Shown: positions 1 to 9,144 of the stretch, piece after piece
Numbering within the stretch: the stretch's first letter is position 1
Layout: each line of letters opens with the position of its first letter
Notes under the pieces: model-generated
Databases searched by the model: none
What the model was told of the DNA's origin: nothing
Seen by the model: only the letters and a program-made list of their open reading frames with translations
NCBI GenBank assembly: GCA_016871685.1
Contig: VHCM01000007.1
Coordinates: 1-45,393, forward strand
Source of the DNA: Verrucomicrobiota bacterium
GTDB taxonomy: Bacteria; Verrucomicrobiota; Verrucomicrobiia; Verrucomicrobiales; Akkermansiaceae
DNA length: 45,393 nt
Direction: 5' to 3'
Made by a program: the position numbers and the translations under genes

Positions 1-79
1 CCGCCACTCCGCCAGCCATCGTGCGCGCCTCATCGTCCAACACTGGACCACCACCCGACCCAGCGCAAGCCTAAAATCG

Positions 80-100
80 ATAAAAGGACTGTCCCTTTAT
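80..100 (-). terminator. weak hairpin downstream of the glycosylase gene
   Basis: An AT-rich imperfect inverted repeat lies just beyond the stop codon of the minus-strand glycosylase gene. Read on the minus strand, AAAGG and CCTTT pair around a six-base loop, with one bulge in the outer AT pairs, and a short T run follows. It could end the upstream transcript, but the stem is only about five to seven pairs. Confidence 0.25.
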
Positions 101-115
101 TGATCAAGGGTGGGT

Positions 116-682
116 TTATGTGAATTTTCGGCTCAGAGCCGGGGAGTTTGGATCGCCGAAACGCCAAGGCAGGTGGGTGGCCTGCGAGATGCCGATGCGC
201 GTCCCGCAGATGGGGGTCGTCGATTTCCCGAGGGTGATACCGCATTCGTGTGATCCAAGAAAGGTCACTCCATGGGTGGACCCATCAATGCCCAGCGCAC
301 GGGTGAGTTTGCCCGGACCCGCGCCCAGTTGGTGGTCGGGTACCCCCGGTCGCCTGGCCCGCATCCGCTCGATGCCCAAGAGTGGCTCGATGGCGCGCAA
401 CAAGACGAATCCCGAACGTCGTGGTCCTTTGACCAAAAGGTTGAACAGCCAGTGGACCCCGTAGTTGAGGTAGACATAGGCATCGCCGGCTTGCTGCGCT
501 TCAACGAAAGCCCGCGCACTCGGGCGGAACCAGGTGTGGCAGGCCGGGTCGTCCCGCGAGTCGTATGCCTCGGTCTCGACAATCCGCACCGTGCAGTCCC
601 GCCAGCGGAAATGGCAGCCGATCAGCTCCGAGGCGCAGGACACCGGATCGCGGGTGAAGAAACCTTGGTCGAGTTCAGGCAT
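116..682 (-). CDS. DNA-3-methyladenine glycosylase (AAG/Mpg family)
   Basis: This 188-residue protein belongs to the alkyladenine glycosylase family, which removes 3-methyladenine and related damaged bases from DNA and so starts base-excision repair in the cytoplasm. The family signature is clear: VETEAY near residue 35 contains the catalytic glutamate, CHTWFR follows, and YVYLNYGVHW near residue 70 belongs to the nucleotide-flipping core; a GAGPGKLTRALGI stretch follows at about residue 120. Length is normal for bacterial members. It is transcribed away from the pilin-like gene that begins at 793, so roughly 110 bp between them must hold both promoters. It appears intact and monocistronic within the window. 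Confidence 0.93.
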   Translation of the reverse strand: MPELDQGFFTRDPVSCASELIGCHFRWRDCTVRIVETEAYDSRDDPACHTWFRPSARAFVEAQQAGDAYVYLNYGVHWLFNLLVKGPRRSGFVLLRAIEPLLGIERMRARRPGVPDHQLGAGPGKLTRALGIDGSTHGVTFLGSHECGITLGKSTTPICGTRIGISQATHLPWRFGDPNSPALSRKFT

Positions 683-792
683 GGAGGCATCGATTTCCGC
701 ATTTCAGTCCACGACAAGCGAAAACCGGAATCGAGAAGACGTTCGCCGATTGTGTATTTACATCCGCCATCATTTTGTGAGAGTTGATTTTG

Positions 793-3700
793 ATGAGGGC
801 ACGATCGCAAGCGGGCTTCGCTTTGGTCACCGTGCTGGCGCTGATGGTGGTGATTGTGGTCGTGGCGGTGGGTCTGCTCGGTCTGTCGGCGGTGTCGTTG
901 CGGGTTTCCTCATCGTCCGAAGCGGCGGCGCAAGCGAGGGCCAACGCCCGCACTGCGCTGACCCTTGCTCTCGGCCGTCTTCAGGAAGCCGCTGGTCCCG
1001 ACGAACGTATCACCGCGCGGGCGGATTTGCTCGGTGCGGATGTGAAACGGCCGCGACTGACCGGCGTCTGGAAATCCCGCGCGTTTGATGTGGCGCAGCC
1101 TCCCGGTCCCACGGATGGCGAGCGCGCCACCAAGGAACGAATGTTCGAGGGTTGGTTGGTGTCATCAGCTGATCCCGCGACGACCCGCTTGCATGCGTTT
1201 GTCGAGAGAACGTCAGCCGGGCGCAAGGTGTTGATGCTGGGTCAGGGCACCTTGGGATCCGAGGCAAAGGATGAGGATCGTGTTGAGGCGGAAATCGTCC
1301 CGGTTGACGGATCCCGCGATGGTCTGGCGTGGGTGGTGGCTGACGAGGGGGTCAAGGCGCGGATCAATACGACGTGGAGGGACGCGATCGACAGCCAAGC
1401 CGCGCAGACGTCGCTGCTGGGTGAGGGAAAGCGTGCGGCGGTTGAGAAACTCGAGGGCATGGACGGTCTCGATCGCGCGCAATTCGAATCGGCGGCCCCG
1501 GAGGCACGGCGATGGGAGAAATCGGCGACGATGGGGAGTGTCGTGCTGGCGGCGGATCCGTTCGTCGCTGATGCGGCGGGTATGATGCGAAGGCATCATC
1601 ACGACATCAGCGCGCATGCCGCGGGGTTGTTTACCGATGTCGCCCGCGGCGGGCTCATGGAGGACATGAATTCGATCGCCGACCTGCGGTTGCGCTCGCC
1701 CCGCAGCATGCCGGCCGCGTATTCCGGATGGATCTATGAAAAACTGCTGGGCATGGATGCGGTGTCCGCATCGACGGGCCCGCGATGGGAGAACTTCCTC
1801 GACTTCGCGAACAGCTACCGCACCATGATGAAGCGGCTCGGCCGCTCGACGCCGGTGGTGTCCGCGGTCTGGCCCGGCGACTGGCGTGCGGTGGTTTCCG
1901 CAGGCGGCAGCCTCCGCGCGAACACAACGCCGCCTTCCGGCATGGTCTTGTTTCCTGTGGTGGCGCGCGTGCAGATGATCTTCTCACTCGTCGCGCGGGA
2001 CATCTACGGCTACTCGGGCGGGGCCGGCAGCCCGATCCCGTCGAATGCGCCCGGCATCCACGAGCCGCAAGCGGGATACTTCCGCGGCACGCGCTATCAA
2101 TACGATCTGCAGCTGGTTTACACGCCGGTGGTCACGCTCCACAACCCGTACAACACGATGCTCGAGTTCAACAACCTCGAGGTCGAGTTCGCCAATGTCC
2201 CGTTCGCCGCGACCGTGTACCGCAACGGCATCCCGCAGAACCGCGGTCTCACTCCGATCGACAAGATGTACGCCAACAACGAGTCCGGGCGATCATCGAA
2301 GAGTTTCAAGATGAAGCTCAAGTCGGCGTCGGGGAGCGGTCAACCCGGCAGCGCGACCTTCCGCATGCTGCCCGGAGAGACCAAGTTGTTTTCGCCCTAC
2401 ATCGATCCCAACCGCACGTACGCCGAGGACCTGCGCAATCCGCAGTTCTGGGATTACAATTTCACGACTTCCGACGACAGCATGACGCGCCGCATCGAGG
2501 CGACTCCCGGTTGGCGCGGTGATGGCATCGGCTTTTCGCTCGACTGGTGGAATCCCGCGGATGTGCGCATCGCCGGACCCGACAAGGAGAACGGGCGCTG
2601 GGCGGGTTGCATCGGGCTGGCGCGCGATGACGAAATCCACCTCGAGTTTGCGCCGCTCAGCGTGCCGCAGACGAGCAACAACCGGTTCCTCACCATCCTG
2701 CGCGCCACGCCCACCGCGAGCAGCGCGCGGCCGGTCGAAGTCTCGGCGCTCGAGTTCGATTATGAAAAGCCCGACGGCCTCACGCAGTTCCTGCTCGATG
2801 GCAAGACCACGCTGCGCTACCCGAAACAGGGTACAGTCAACACGTTGGAGATGCTCGATCACTCGAGCACACCGATCAAGAACTACACGCGGGTGAAGCC
2901 GTTCGCGTTGTTCACCATCGAGGGCAAAACCACCTCCGGCGGGCGCGACCCGGACCATCTTGACGGACGTCATGCCTCGAAACCCTGGAGTCTGGCGCAT
3001 CCGGTGGCCGCCGTCTCGACCCAGAAGATCCTCACCGAGCATCCGGCGTGGCATTCGCACGAGATCGACCTGCGGCGGCTCGACAACGGGTCGGCCGACA
3101 TCCTGCAGCTCGACTCACGCGACCGTGCGAACTTTGTCACCGGCCACACTTCGTTCAACGGCGTGAAGTTCGGCATGCTTTACGACCTGCCGCTGCATCC
3201 GCCGCAGACGCTGGCGTCGCTCAACAGCGCGAACCCAGCGGGTGCCTCGGCCTATCCGCCGCGATTCGCCCAGCCGATCGGCAATTCCTGGGCGCATCCG
3301 ATGCTGGCGGCGGGTCGCGTGGTCGACACGACGAAGCAACCGGCGTGGATCGATCATTCCTATCTTCTTAATGCCGCGATGGCCGACCGCTTTTATTTTT
3401 CCGGATTCGGCGACCGCGGCGGAACATTCGGGGCGAGCGGCCGCGACACGACGCCGGACAAGCTGGCTGAGCAGTTTGCCGATGGTGGCGCCACTTGGCA
3501 CGATCCACGCATGAAGTTCCACGCTGCCGACGGCGGTGAGGCGGAGGATTTCGTGAAGCTCCTCGCCCAGCCATCGGGCGAGACGCCGTCACAGGTCGCC
3601 GCGTGGCAGATCATGGAGGGCCGGTTCAACATCCACTCGACCTCGGTGGCGGCGTGGAAGGCGATGCTGGCGTCCGTGCACGACACGCAGGCATTGGTCA

Positions 3701-4416
3701 ACCTCGTCGACAGCCGCCGGTCGCCGACATCCGCGCTGGAGACGTTGCGCGCCGATCCGGATGCGGTCCGCCTCAGCCGCTTCCGCATGCCCGCCGCGCA
3801 TCCGCCGCCATATGGCGAAAGCGAGGCGATGTCCTATTGGCTGGGGAGTCGGTCACTCGACGATCGTGAGCTCGATCTGCTGGCGCGGAGCATTGTCGAC
3901 CGCATTCGCGAGCGTGGCCCGTTTTTGTCGCTGGCCGAATTCGTGAACCGCACGCCCAGCAGCGGCGCGGCCGCACTCAAGGGTGTGTTGCAGGAGGCGA
4001 TCGACGTCTCTGGCATCAACAACGCCCTTGCGGCGCAAGCCAATGCGGGCTGGGACATCCCGGCCGACGCGGTGAGGACCCACAAGTACGCCCATCCCGA
4101 AGCCGCCATGGGTCCGTCGTGGCAGGGGGCACCCGGCGCGCTTTCGCAGGCCGACATCCTCAGCGTGCTTGGAAACGCCGCGTCCGCGCGATCCGACACC
4201 TTCGTGATCCGCGCGTATGGCGAGACAGCGGCGGCGGATGGATCGATCGTCGTGCGTGCTTGGTGCGAGGCGGTTGTGCAGCGTCATCCCGAATGGATCG
4301 ATCCGGCCGATGCCGCAGTGACACGTCCCGAGGGGCTCACCCGTCCGGTGAACCGTACTTTTGGCAGGCGCTTCGAAGTCGTTGGTTTCCGCTGGCTTGA
4401 CCCCGACGAAACATGA
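793..4416 (+). CDS. Verru_Chthon cassette protein A (pilin-like N-terminus)
   Basis: A protein of about 1,207 residues. Its N-terminus is type IV pilin/pseudopilin-like: a short basic leader, then GFALVTVLALMVV and a long hydrophobic helix to about residue 35, followed by an alanine-rich amphipathic stretch with ARTALTLALGRLQE. This matches the lineage-specific family called Verru_Chthon cassette protein A, known from Verrucomicrobia and Chthoniobacter. Cassette proteins are thought to be exported or assembled by a type II/IV-pilus-like system; their role is not established. ATG 793 is preferred to the in-frame TTG at 784 because a GAGAG lies at the proper distance and the leader is then short. 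The next gene overlaps by four bases (ATGA). The usual partners B, C and D are not in this window. Confidence 0.85.
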   Translation: MRARSQAGFALVTVLALMVVIVVVAVGLLGLSAVSLRVSSSSEAAAQARANARTALTLALGRLQEAAGPDERITARADLLGADVKRPRLTGVWKSRAFDVAQPPGPTDGERATKERMFEGWLVSSADPATTRLHAFVERTSAGRKVLMLGQGTLGSEAKDEDRVEAEIVPVDGSRDGLAWVVADEGVKARINTTWRDAIDSQAAQTSLLGEGKRAAVEKLEGMDGLDRAQFESAAPEARRWEKSATMGSVVLAADPFVADAAGMMRRHHHDISAHAAGLFTDVARGGLMEDMNSIADLRLRSPRSMPAAYSGWIYEKLLGMDAVSASTGPRWENFLDFANSYRTMMKRLGRSTPVVSAVWPGDWRAVVSAGGSLRANTTPPSGMVLFPVVARVQMIFSLVARDIYGYSGGAGSPIPSNAPGIHEPQAGYFRGTRYQYDLQLVYTPVVTLHNPYNTMLEFNNLEVEFANVPFAATVYRNGIPQNRGLTPIDKMYANNESGRSSKSFKMKLKSASGSGQPGSATFRMLPGETKLFSPYIDPNRTYAEDLRNPQFWDYNFTTSDDSMTRRIEATPGWRGDGIGFSLDWWNPADVRIAGPDKENGRWAGCIGLARDDEIHLEFAPLSVPQTSNNRFLTILRATPTASSARPVEVSALEFDYEKPDGLTQFLLDGKTTLRYPKQGTVNTLEMLDHSSTPIKNYTRVKPFALFTIEGKTTSGGRDPDHLDGRHASKPWSLAHPVAAVSTQKILTEHPAWHSHEIDLRRLDNGSADILQLDSRDRANFVTGHTSFNGVKFGMLYDLPLHPPQTLASLNSANPAGASAYPPRFAQPIGNSWAHPMLAAGRVVDTTKQPAWIDHSYLLNAAMADRFYFSGFGDRGGTFGASGRDTTPDKLAEQFADGGATWHDPRMKFHAADGGEAEDFVKLLAQPSGETPSQVAAWQIMEGRFNIHSTSVAAWKAMLASVHDTQALVNLVDSRRSPTSALETLRADPDAVRLSRFRMPAAHPPPYGESEAMSYWLGSRSLDDRELDLLARSIVDRIRERGPFLSLAEFVNRTPSSGAAALKGVLQEAIDVSGINNALAAQANAGWDIPADAVRTHKYAHPEAAMGPSWQGAPGALSQADILSVLGNAASARSDTFVIRAYGETAAADGSIVVRAWCEAVVQRHPEWIDPADAAVTRPEGLTRPVNRTFGRRFEVVGFRWLDPDET

Positions 4417-5126
4417 TTGTGTTCCATTCCATTCGCTCCATCGCAACCCGCTCGCTGAGATTCGTCGTGCCGATGATCGTTCTCGCGCATGCCACTGTCC
4501 GCGCCGCGGTCGAGTGCCGGTTGCTCTGGTGCGATCCGCAACAGGAGGCACCGGGATTGGTGCATGCGGATTTGGAAAACACGCTGCGGCCGGTGTCGCT
4601 CGCCGCGCTGAAGATCCAGCCGCCGGTGCTGCTGCATCCGCGCGAGGGAACGATCCGCTTGTTTCATGCCGACGACTGCTCGGCTGCTTGCACGGTGACG
4701 GTGCCGTCCGCGGTCCGCCGCGCGCTGTTGTTGTTGATGCCCGGTGAAACGCCGCGCTCGTTGCGAGCGATGCTCGTGGATGACTCGCCCGGCCGTGTTC
4801 CCGATGCCGGGGCCTGTGTGGTCAACCTCTCGAAAGTCCACATCCGGCTTGCGGTGGGCGAGCACCGCGCGTTGATCGTCCCCGGTGCCGATCATCCGCT
4901 GGTTTGCCCGCAGGAGCGCGATGATTTCAACATGGCGCAAGTGCTGTTCCAGTTCGAGCGCGACGGTGCATGGCGGACCGCGAGCGAGACCCGTCTGCGA
5001 TTCGCGCCGGGGATGCGCCATTTGATCCTTGCCGAGCACGATGTCCGCTCCGGACGTCCGCGCGTGCGCACGTTCACCGACGCGGGTGTGGCGCGACCGG
5101 TGGCCGACGCCGCCGCGGCGGAATGA
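4413..5126 (+). CDS. secreted protein of unknown function, coupled to cassette protein A
   Basis: A 237-residue protein with a basic N-terminus and a hydrophobic segment at about residues 15-31 ending near AVRAA, which looks like a cleavable signal peptide. The rest has several beta-strand-like stretches, a few cysteines (RLLWCDPQ, DDCSAACT, LVCPQE) and no catalytic motif I recognise. The start codon overlaps the stop of the cassette gene as ATGA, so the two are almost certainly translated together and probably act in the same surface or export process. No specific function can be assigned. Confidence 0.75.
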   Translation: MIVFHSIRSIATRSLRFVVPMIVLAHATVRAAVECRLLWCDPQQEAPGLVHADLENTLRPVSLAALKIQPPVLLHPREGTIRLFHADDCSAACTVTVPSAVRRALLLLMPGETPRSLRAMLVDDSPGRVPDAGACVVNLSKVHIRLAVGEHRALIVPGADHPLVCPQERDDFNMAQVLFQFERDGAWRTASETRLRFAPGMRHLILAEHDVRSGRPRVRTFTDAGVARPVADAAAAE

Positions 5127-5211
5127 GCGGTGATTCGGTGCGGACGGATTTCCCGGAGTTGACGTCGGGTGCCGCTTGTGGTTTTTCTTTGCGCCGACCC
5201 GCAGGGTCCTA

Positions 5212-5299
5212 GGAACGGTGGCTGAGTGGTCGAAAGCACTCCCTTGCTAAGGGAGCGTAGCCCAAAAGGTTACCGAGGGTTCGAATCCCTCCCGTTCCG
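5212..5299 (+). tRNA. tRNA-Ser (anticodon GCU)
   Basis: The cloverleaf can be drawn directly. The acceptor stem is GGAACGG (5212-5218) with CCGTTCC (5292-5298) and G as discriminator; the anticodon stem is CTCCC/GGGAG around loop TTGCTAA with GCT at 5246-5248. A long variable arm and the T-arm GAGGGTTCGAATCCCTC follow. The long variable arm fits a serine tRNA, reading AGC and AGU. CCA is not encoded. No integrase or att-like direct repeat is seen nearby. Confidence 0.97.
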
Positions 5300-5361
5300 C
5301 ATTTTCCGCCGTGACTTCTGGCGGGCTTGATCGCCCCGCGTTCCGAAACCATGGTTCCTGC

Positions 5362-6105
5362 ATGAAATCGAGCGGCATCGGTCATCGTGCGGATTCCTTT
5401 TTCCGTTGGATCGGCGTGCTGCTTGCGGCATCGGCGTTGGCGACATGGATTGTCCGTCCGCCGGTGCGGATTACGCATCGGCTTTCGATGGTGGCGGAGG
5501 ATCGGCTCGACCACCGGTTGTTGATGCCTTGTGCCTGGCAGCGCGCAAGGATCCCGACCGCGCTGCGGTTCGATCCGCCGATGGGGGGAGAGCACGGGGC
5601 GCTTGCCTACAACGCCCAACGGTTTCTCGAGATGAACGAGAAGCGGGGCGGGCCTCATCTCGGTGACGATCTCAACGGCATTGGCGGCGGCGACAGCGAT
5701 TTCGGTGATCCGGTGTGTTCGGTGGCCGACGGTCTGGTGCTCTACGCGGGTGTGCCATCGCCGGGGTGGGGCGGCACTGTCGTGGTCGCGCACCGTCTCG
5801 CCGAAGGTCGGACACTGCATTCGATGCACGCGCATCTCGACCGCATCGAGGCCGGCGTGGGGGATTTGGTGGCGCGCGGACAAGTGATCGGCACGGTGGG
5901 CTCGGCCCGAGGGCTTTATCTCGCACACCTGCATTTCGAAATGCGCGACAGCGATCAGGTCGACATCGGTCCGGGCTATTCTTTTCATCCGATGAACCGG
6001 CTCGACCCGACGGTGACGATTGCCGCGTTGCGCGGTGCCGCTGAGTCGGACTTGTCGCCCTCTCCAATGGCGGCGGTTCGCGCAAGTCGGCCGGAAACCC
6101 GCTGA
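5362..6105 (+). CDS. M23 family peptidase (LytM domain), membrane-anchored
   Basis: A 247-residue protein with an N-terminal hydrophobic segment (about residues 14-32) that anchors or exports it, followed by an M23 peptidase domain. The zinc-site motif HxGxD is present as H99 and D103, and the second motif HLHFE has H191; SMHAHL near 155 supplies the usual additional histidine. The intervening strands DPVCSVADGLVLYAG and GQVIGTVGSARG are typical of LytM. Such enzymes cut peptide cross-links in peptidoglycan in the periplasm. ATG 5362 gives a sensible signal anchor; a GTG at 5311 would add 17 residues too close to the tRNA. It converges on fabH. Confidence 0.9.
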   Translation: MKSSGIGHRADSFFRWIGVLLAASALATWIVRPPVRITHRLSMVAEDRLDHRLLMPCAWQRARIPTALRFDPPMGGEHGALAYNAQRFLEMNEKRGGPHLGDDLNGIGGGDSDFGDPVCSVADGLVLYAGVPSPGWGGTVVVAHRLAEGRTLHSMHAHLDRIEAGVGDLVARGQVIGTVGSARGLYLAHLHFEMRDSDQVDIGPGYSFHPMNRLDPTVTIAALRGAAESDLSPSPMAAVRASRPETR

Positions 6106-6142
6106 ATCCTGAGTAGCGGTGTGCCCGGGTGCGCGAGGCCGC

Positions 6143-7144
6143 TCACCACTCGACCGCTGCGGCGGCCCAGGTGAGGCCTGCGCCGAAGACGACCAGCACG
6201 ATGCGATCACCGCGGTGGAACCGTCCGCCGCGTTGCGCCTCGTCGAGCGCGATCGCGACCGCCGCGGCCGAGGTGTTGCCGTACTTGTGGAGGTTGACGA
6301 AGACGCGTTCGTTGGGCACCGCCAAGCGGTCGGCAATCGCGTCGATGATCCGCAGGTTTGCCTGGTGCGGGATGACGCAGGCGATGTCGTCGGCCTGCCA
6401 ACCGGCTCGCTCGATCACTTTTTCCGCCGCCTCCTTCATGCGGGTGACGGCGAACTTGAACACCTCCTTGCCCTGCATGGTGAAGGCGTTGAGGTGGAGG
6501 TGTGCGTTCTTCTCGGTGATCGGGCAGGCGCTGCCGCCGCCGGGCATCTCGATGAGGCGGGTGAGGTTGCCGTCGGTGCCGATCTCGGTGGCGACGATCG
6601 ATCCTTCACCGGGTTGCGCGCGGCGCAGCACCGCGGCACCCGCGCCGTCGCCGAAGAGCACGCAGGTGGTGCGGTCCTCCCAGTTGAGGAACGACGAGAG
6701 TTTTTCCGCGCCGATGATGAGTGCGTTTTCAAACGCACCGTCGGAGATCATCCGTTTGCACACCTTCATTGCGTAGAGGAATCCCGAGCAGGCGGCCGAG
6801 ATGTCGAAGGCGACGGCGCGGTGCGCGCCGAGGTTGCGCTGGACGTGGCACGCGGTGGCGGGCGTGAGTGTGTCGGGCGTGACGGTGGCCACGACGATGA
6901 GCTGGATGTCCTCCGCGGCAAGTCCCGCCTGCTCGAGCGCCTTGAGCGCTGCCTTGGTGGCCATGTGCGACGTGAATTCGTCCTCGGCGGCGATGCGGCG
7001 CTCGCGGATGCCGGTTCGCGTGACGATCCACTCGTCGCTGGTGTCGACGGTCTTCGAGAGTTCCTCGTTGGTGAGCACTCTCTCCGGAAGGTAGCTGCCG
7101 GTGCCCGCGATGTGGATGGCCGCCTTCGAAGAGTTTGCGCTCAT
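6143..7144 (-). CDS. fabH: 3-oxoacyl-ACP synthase III
   Basis: FabH condenses acetyl-CoA with malonyl-ACP to start fatty-acid synthesis. The 333-residue protein has the full catalytic triad: C119 in AACSGFLYAM, H260 in VIPHQANLR and N290 in KYGNTSAA. GDGAGAAVL and the C-terminal GAGLTWAA are also family hallmarks. ATG 7144 gives the usual start a few residues before the first strand (AIHIAGTGSYLP); a GTG at 7180 would add 12 residues with no homology value. It is the last gene of the operon DUF177-rpmF-plsX-fabH, 57 bp after plsX, an order shared by many bacteria. Confidence 0.97.
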   Translation of the reverse strand: MSANSSKAAIHIAGTGSYLPERVLTNEELSKTVDTSDEWIVTRTGIRERRIAAEDEFTSHMATKAALKALEQAGLAAEDIQLIVVATVTPDTLTPATACHVQRNLGAHRAVAFDISAACSGFLYAMKVCKRMISDGAFENALIIGAEKLSSFLNWEDRTTCVLFGDGAGAAVLRRAQPGEGSIVATEIGTDGNLTRLIEMPGGGSACPITEKNAHLHLNAFTMQGKEVFKFAVTRMKEAAEKVIERAGWQADDIACVIPHQANLRIIDAIADRLAVPNERVFVNLHKYGNTSAAAVAIALDEAQRGGRFHRGDRIVLVVFGAGLTWAAAAVEW

Positions 7145-7201
7145 GCGGCGTGCAGCATGCTCGGCCGGAGTGTGCCCCACAAGTCCGAAGTTGCCGGCGG
7201 C

Positions 7202-8242
7202 TCAGGGATCCGCCGCACTTTGCGCCGCGGTGTTCGCCGCGATTTCAGCCATCGCCGATTCGATGCGTGCGTTGACTTGTTTCTCGACGGTTTCCATCGC
7301 GACGCGCACCGCGTTGCGCACGGCGAGCGCGGTGGACGATCCGTGCGCGATGATGGCGACGCCGTTGACGCCGAGCAGCGGGCTGCCGCCGTAGGTTTCG
7401 TAGCTGCTCTTTTCCTTGAGCGCCTTGAACGCACCGTTGGCGAGGATCGCGCCGCACAGGCGCAGCGGGTTGCCCTTGATCTCCGTCTTGAGCCATTTCG
7501 AGACCGCCTTGGCGGTCGCCTCGAGCGTCTTGAGCATGATGTTGCCGACAAACCCGTCGCACAGCACGATGTCGAGTTCGGTTTCGAACAAGTCGCGTCC
7601 CTCGACGTTGCCGACGAAGCGGATGCCCGGCGTCTGCTTGAGCAGGCGGAACGTCTCCTTGGTGAACGCGGTGCCCTTTTCTTCTTCGCCGCCGTTCGAC
7701 ATGAGGCCGACCTTCGGATCGGGCACGCCGAGGACGTTGCGCGAGAACGCGGTGCCCATCACCGCGTAGGCGACGAGGTGTTCCGGCTTGGCGTCGGGAT
7801 TGGCTCCCGCGTCGAGGATGTGGCAGATGCCGTACTCGTTGGGCACCGCGGTGGCGATGCCGGCGCGGTCCACGCCGGTGAGCGTGCGTAGCTTGAGTGT
7901 CGCCGAGGCCACGGCCGCTCCGGTGTTGCCGGCAGAGACGAACGCGTCGGCCTCACCGCTGCGGACGAGGTCCATCGCCACATTGATCGACGATTGTTTC
8001 TTGCGCCGCACCGCCTTGGCGCCGGGTTCACCCATGCCGATCGTTTCCGGCGCATGCACCACCTCGAGGCGCGGGTCCTTGAGGCTCAGGCCGTGCTTCG
8101 CAGCCTCGGCGTGCAGAGCGCCGCTGTCGCCGACGAGAAACAACCGCCTGAGCCGCGGGTAGTAGCGCAGTGCGTCGATGGCACCGTGCAGGTTCACCGT
8201 GGGGGCGTGGTCGCCGCCCATCGCGTCGAGTGCGACTTTCAT
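7202..8242 (-). CDS. plsX: phosphate acyltransferase PlsX
   Basis: PlsX makes acyl-phosphate from acyl-ACP, the donor used by PlsY in phospholipid synthesis, at the inner face of the membrane. The protein has 346 residues and begins MKVALDAMGGDHAP, the invariant family start, so ATG 8242 is chosen over upstream in-frame codons. Other family blocks are DAFVSAGNTGAA, GLMSNGGEEEKG, GNVEGRD and DGFVGNIMLK. The gene lies between rpmF (93 bp upstream) and fabH, forming a lipid-synthesis unit. Confidence 0.97.
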   Translation of the reverse strand: MKVALDAMGGDHAPTVNLHGAIDALRYYPRLRRLFLVGDSGALHAEAAKHGLSLKDPRLEVVHAPETIGMGEPGAKAVRRKKQSSINVAMDLVRSGEADAFVSAGNTGAAVASATLKLRTLTGVDRAGIATAVPNEYGICHILDAGANPDAKPEHLVAYAVMGTAFSRNVLGVPDPKVGLMSNGGEEEKGTAFTKETFRLLKQTPGIRFVGNVEGRDLFETELDIVLCDGFVGNIMLKTLEATAKAVSKWLKTEIKGNPLRLCGAILANGAFKALKEKSSYETYGGSPLLGVNGVAIIAHGSSTALAVRNAVRVAMETVEKQVNARIESAMAEIAANTAAQSAADP

Positions 8243-8334
8243 GCGGTTGGTCTCGGGTGGACCCGGAGCGAGGCCGACGGGCGGTTCCGCCCGGGCTGCA
8301 GGGCGGACGCCGACACCCGTCCGGGTGCTACGGC

Positions 8335-8517
8335 TCAGAGGACTTCGACGTCGAGCACCTGGCGGTCGCGATAATAACCGCAGGACGGGCAGGCGATGTG
8401 CGAGGGCACGCGGCTGCCGCATTCCGGGCAGCTTTTGAAAATCGGCGCGCGCCAGCGCTTCGCGCCACGGCGCATTTTCTGACGGCTTTTCGATTGGCGG
8501 CGCTTCGGTACGGCCAT
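8335..8517 (-). CDS. rpmF: 50S ribosomal protein L32
   Basis: A 60-residue protein beginning MAVPKRRQSKSRQKMRR, the standard L32 start. Two CxxC pairs (CPECG and CPSCG) form the zinc ribbon of the C+ type. It sits 13 bp after the DUF177 gene and upstream of plsX, the usual order in the operon that couples ribosome assembly and lipid synthesis. Confidence 0.97.
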   Translation of the reverse strand: MAVPKRRQSKSRQKMRRGAKRWRAPIFKSCPECGSRVPSHIACPSCGYYRDRQVLDVEVL

Positions 8518-8530
8518 GGGGTCGGTTGAG

Positions 8531-9034
8531 TTAGAGTTGATCCTTCAGGTTGCCAAGGCCGTCGAGAGCCGACCAGCGGTCGTCCGCGTCGGCGCGGGGG
8601 GGAGTGGTTAGCCCATCGCCGACGGGTTTGTCCACCGATAAATACCGGGGATCGATCCGGCAGGTTTCGGGGACGTCCCCGAGGTCGCAGCGGGGATCGA
8701 CGGGAAAATGGATCAGGATTTCCTCGCGGAGCGCTTCAGTGGCGTCGATTTCGGTGCTTTGACCGACATCCAGCGACAGCGCCGCGGCTGGCAGGCGGAT
8801 CGTCTGGCGGTAGGGATGGAGGGTGCGCACGCAGGTGAATTCGAAGGGTGCCTCGAGGGTGCCGGTCATCAGCAACTCGCAGCCGAAGCGCTGCACCCAC
8901 AGGTCGTAGGCGAGCGGGCCGAGCGGCACGGCATCTCCCTCGGGCAGGTCGAACACCGACGTTGGCAACTCGCCGGCATGGCGCTTGCCCTCCTCAGGCA
9001 GGGTTGTCAGGTCGATGCGGAGCCGATCCTTCAC
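8531..9034 (-). CDS. DUF177 (YceD-like) protein
   Basis: A 167-residue YceD/DUF177 protein, a family almost always found directly upstream of rpmF and implicated in 23S rRNA accumulation or ribosome assembly. Family features are a central cysteine-containing strand (FTCVRTLHPY), an acidic block with DPRCDLGDVPETC, and a C-terminal DDRWSALDGLGNL. It is the first gene of the minus-strand operon; the 110 bp between its start and the divergent M42 gene should hold the promoters for both. Confidence 0.9.
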   Translation of the reverse strand: MKDRLRIDLTTLPEEGKRHAGELPTSVFDLPEGDAVPLGPLAYDLWVQRFGCELLMTGTLEAPFEFTCVRTLHPYRQTIRLPAAALSLDVGQSTEIDATEALREEILIHFPVDPRCDLGDVPETCRIDPRYLSVDKPVGDGLTTPPRADADDRWSALDGLGNLKDQL

Positions 9035-9144
9035 GGCGTCATCCTATCGCGCGGACGCCTCCCGCCAAGCGGCAATTCCGGCCGCGGAGTGCGCCGCATT
9101 TGCCGCTGGCCAGCCGACGGCGCATCCAGCAACCTGCGCGCGCC

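Noticed and set aside
5212-5299. tRNA-Ser as an integration site for a genomic island.
   Set aside because: No integrase and no direct repeat of the tRNA 3' end are visible, and the flanking genes are ordinary envelope and lipid genes.
6119-7891. A 590-residue open frame on the plus strand across fabH and plsX.
   Set aside because: It is antisense to two unmistakable enzymes and is open only because of GC-rich codon bias; its composition is Arg/Asp/Val-rich with no domain.
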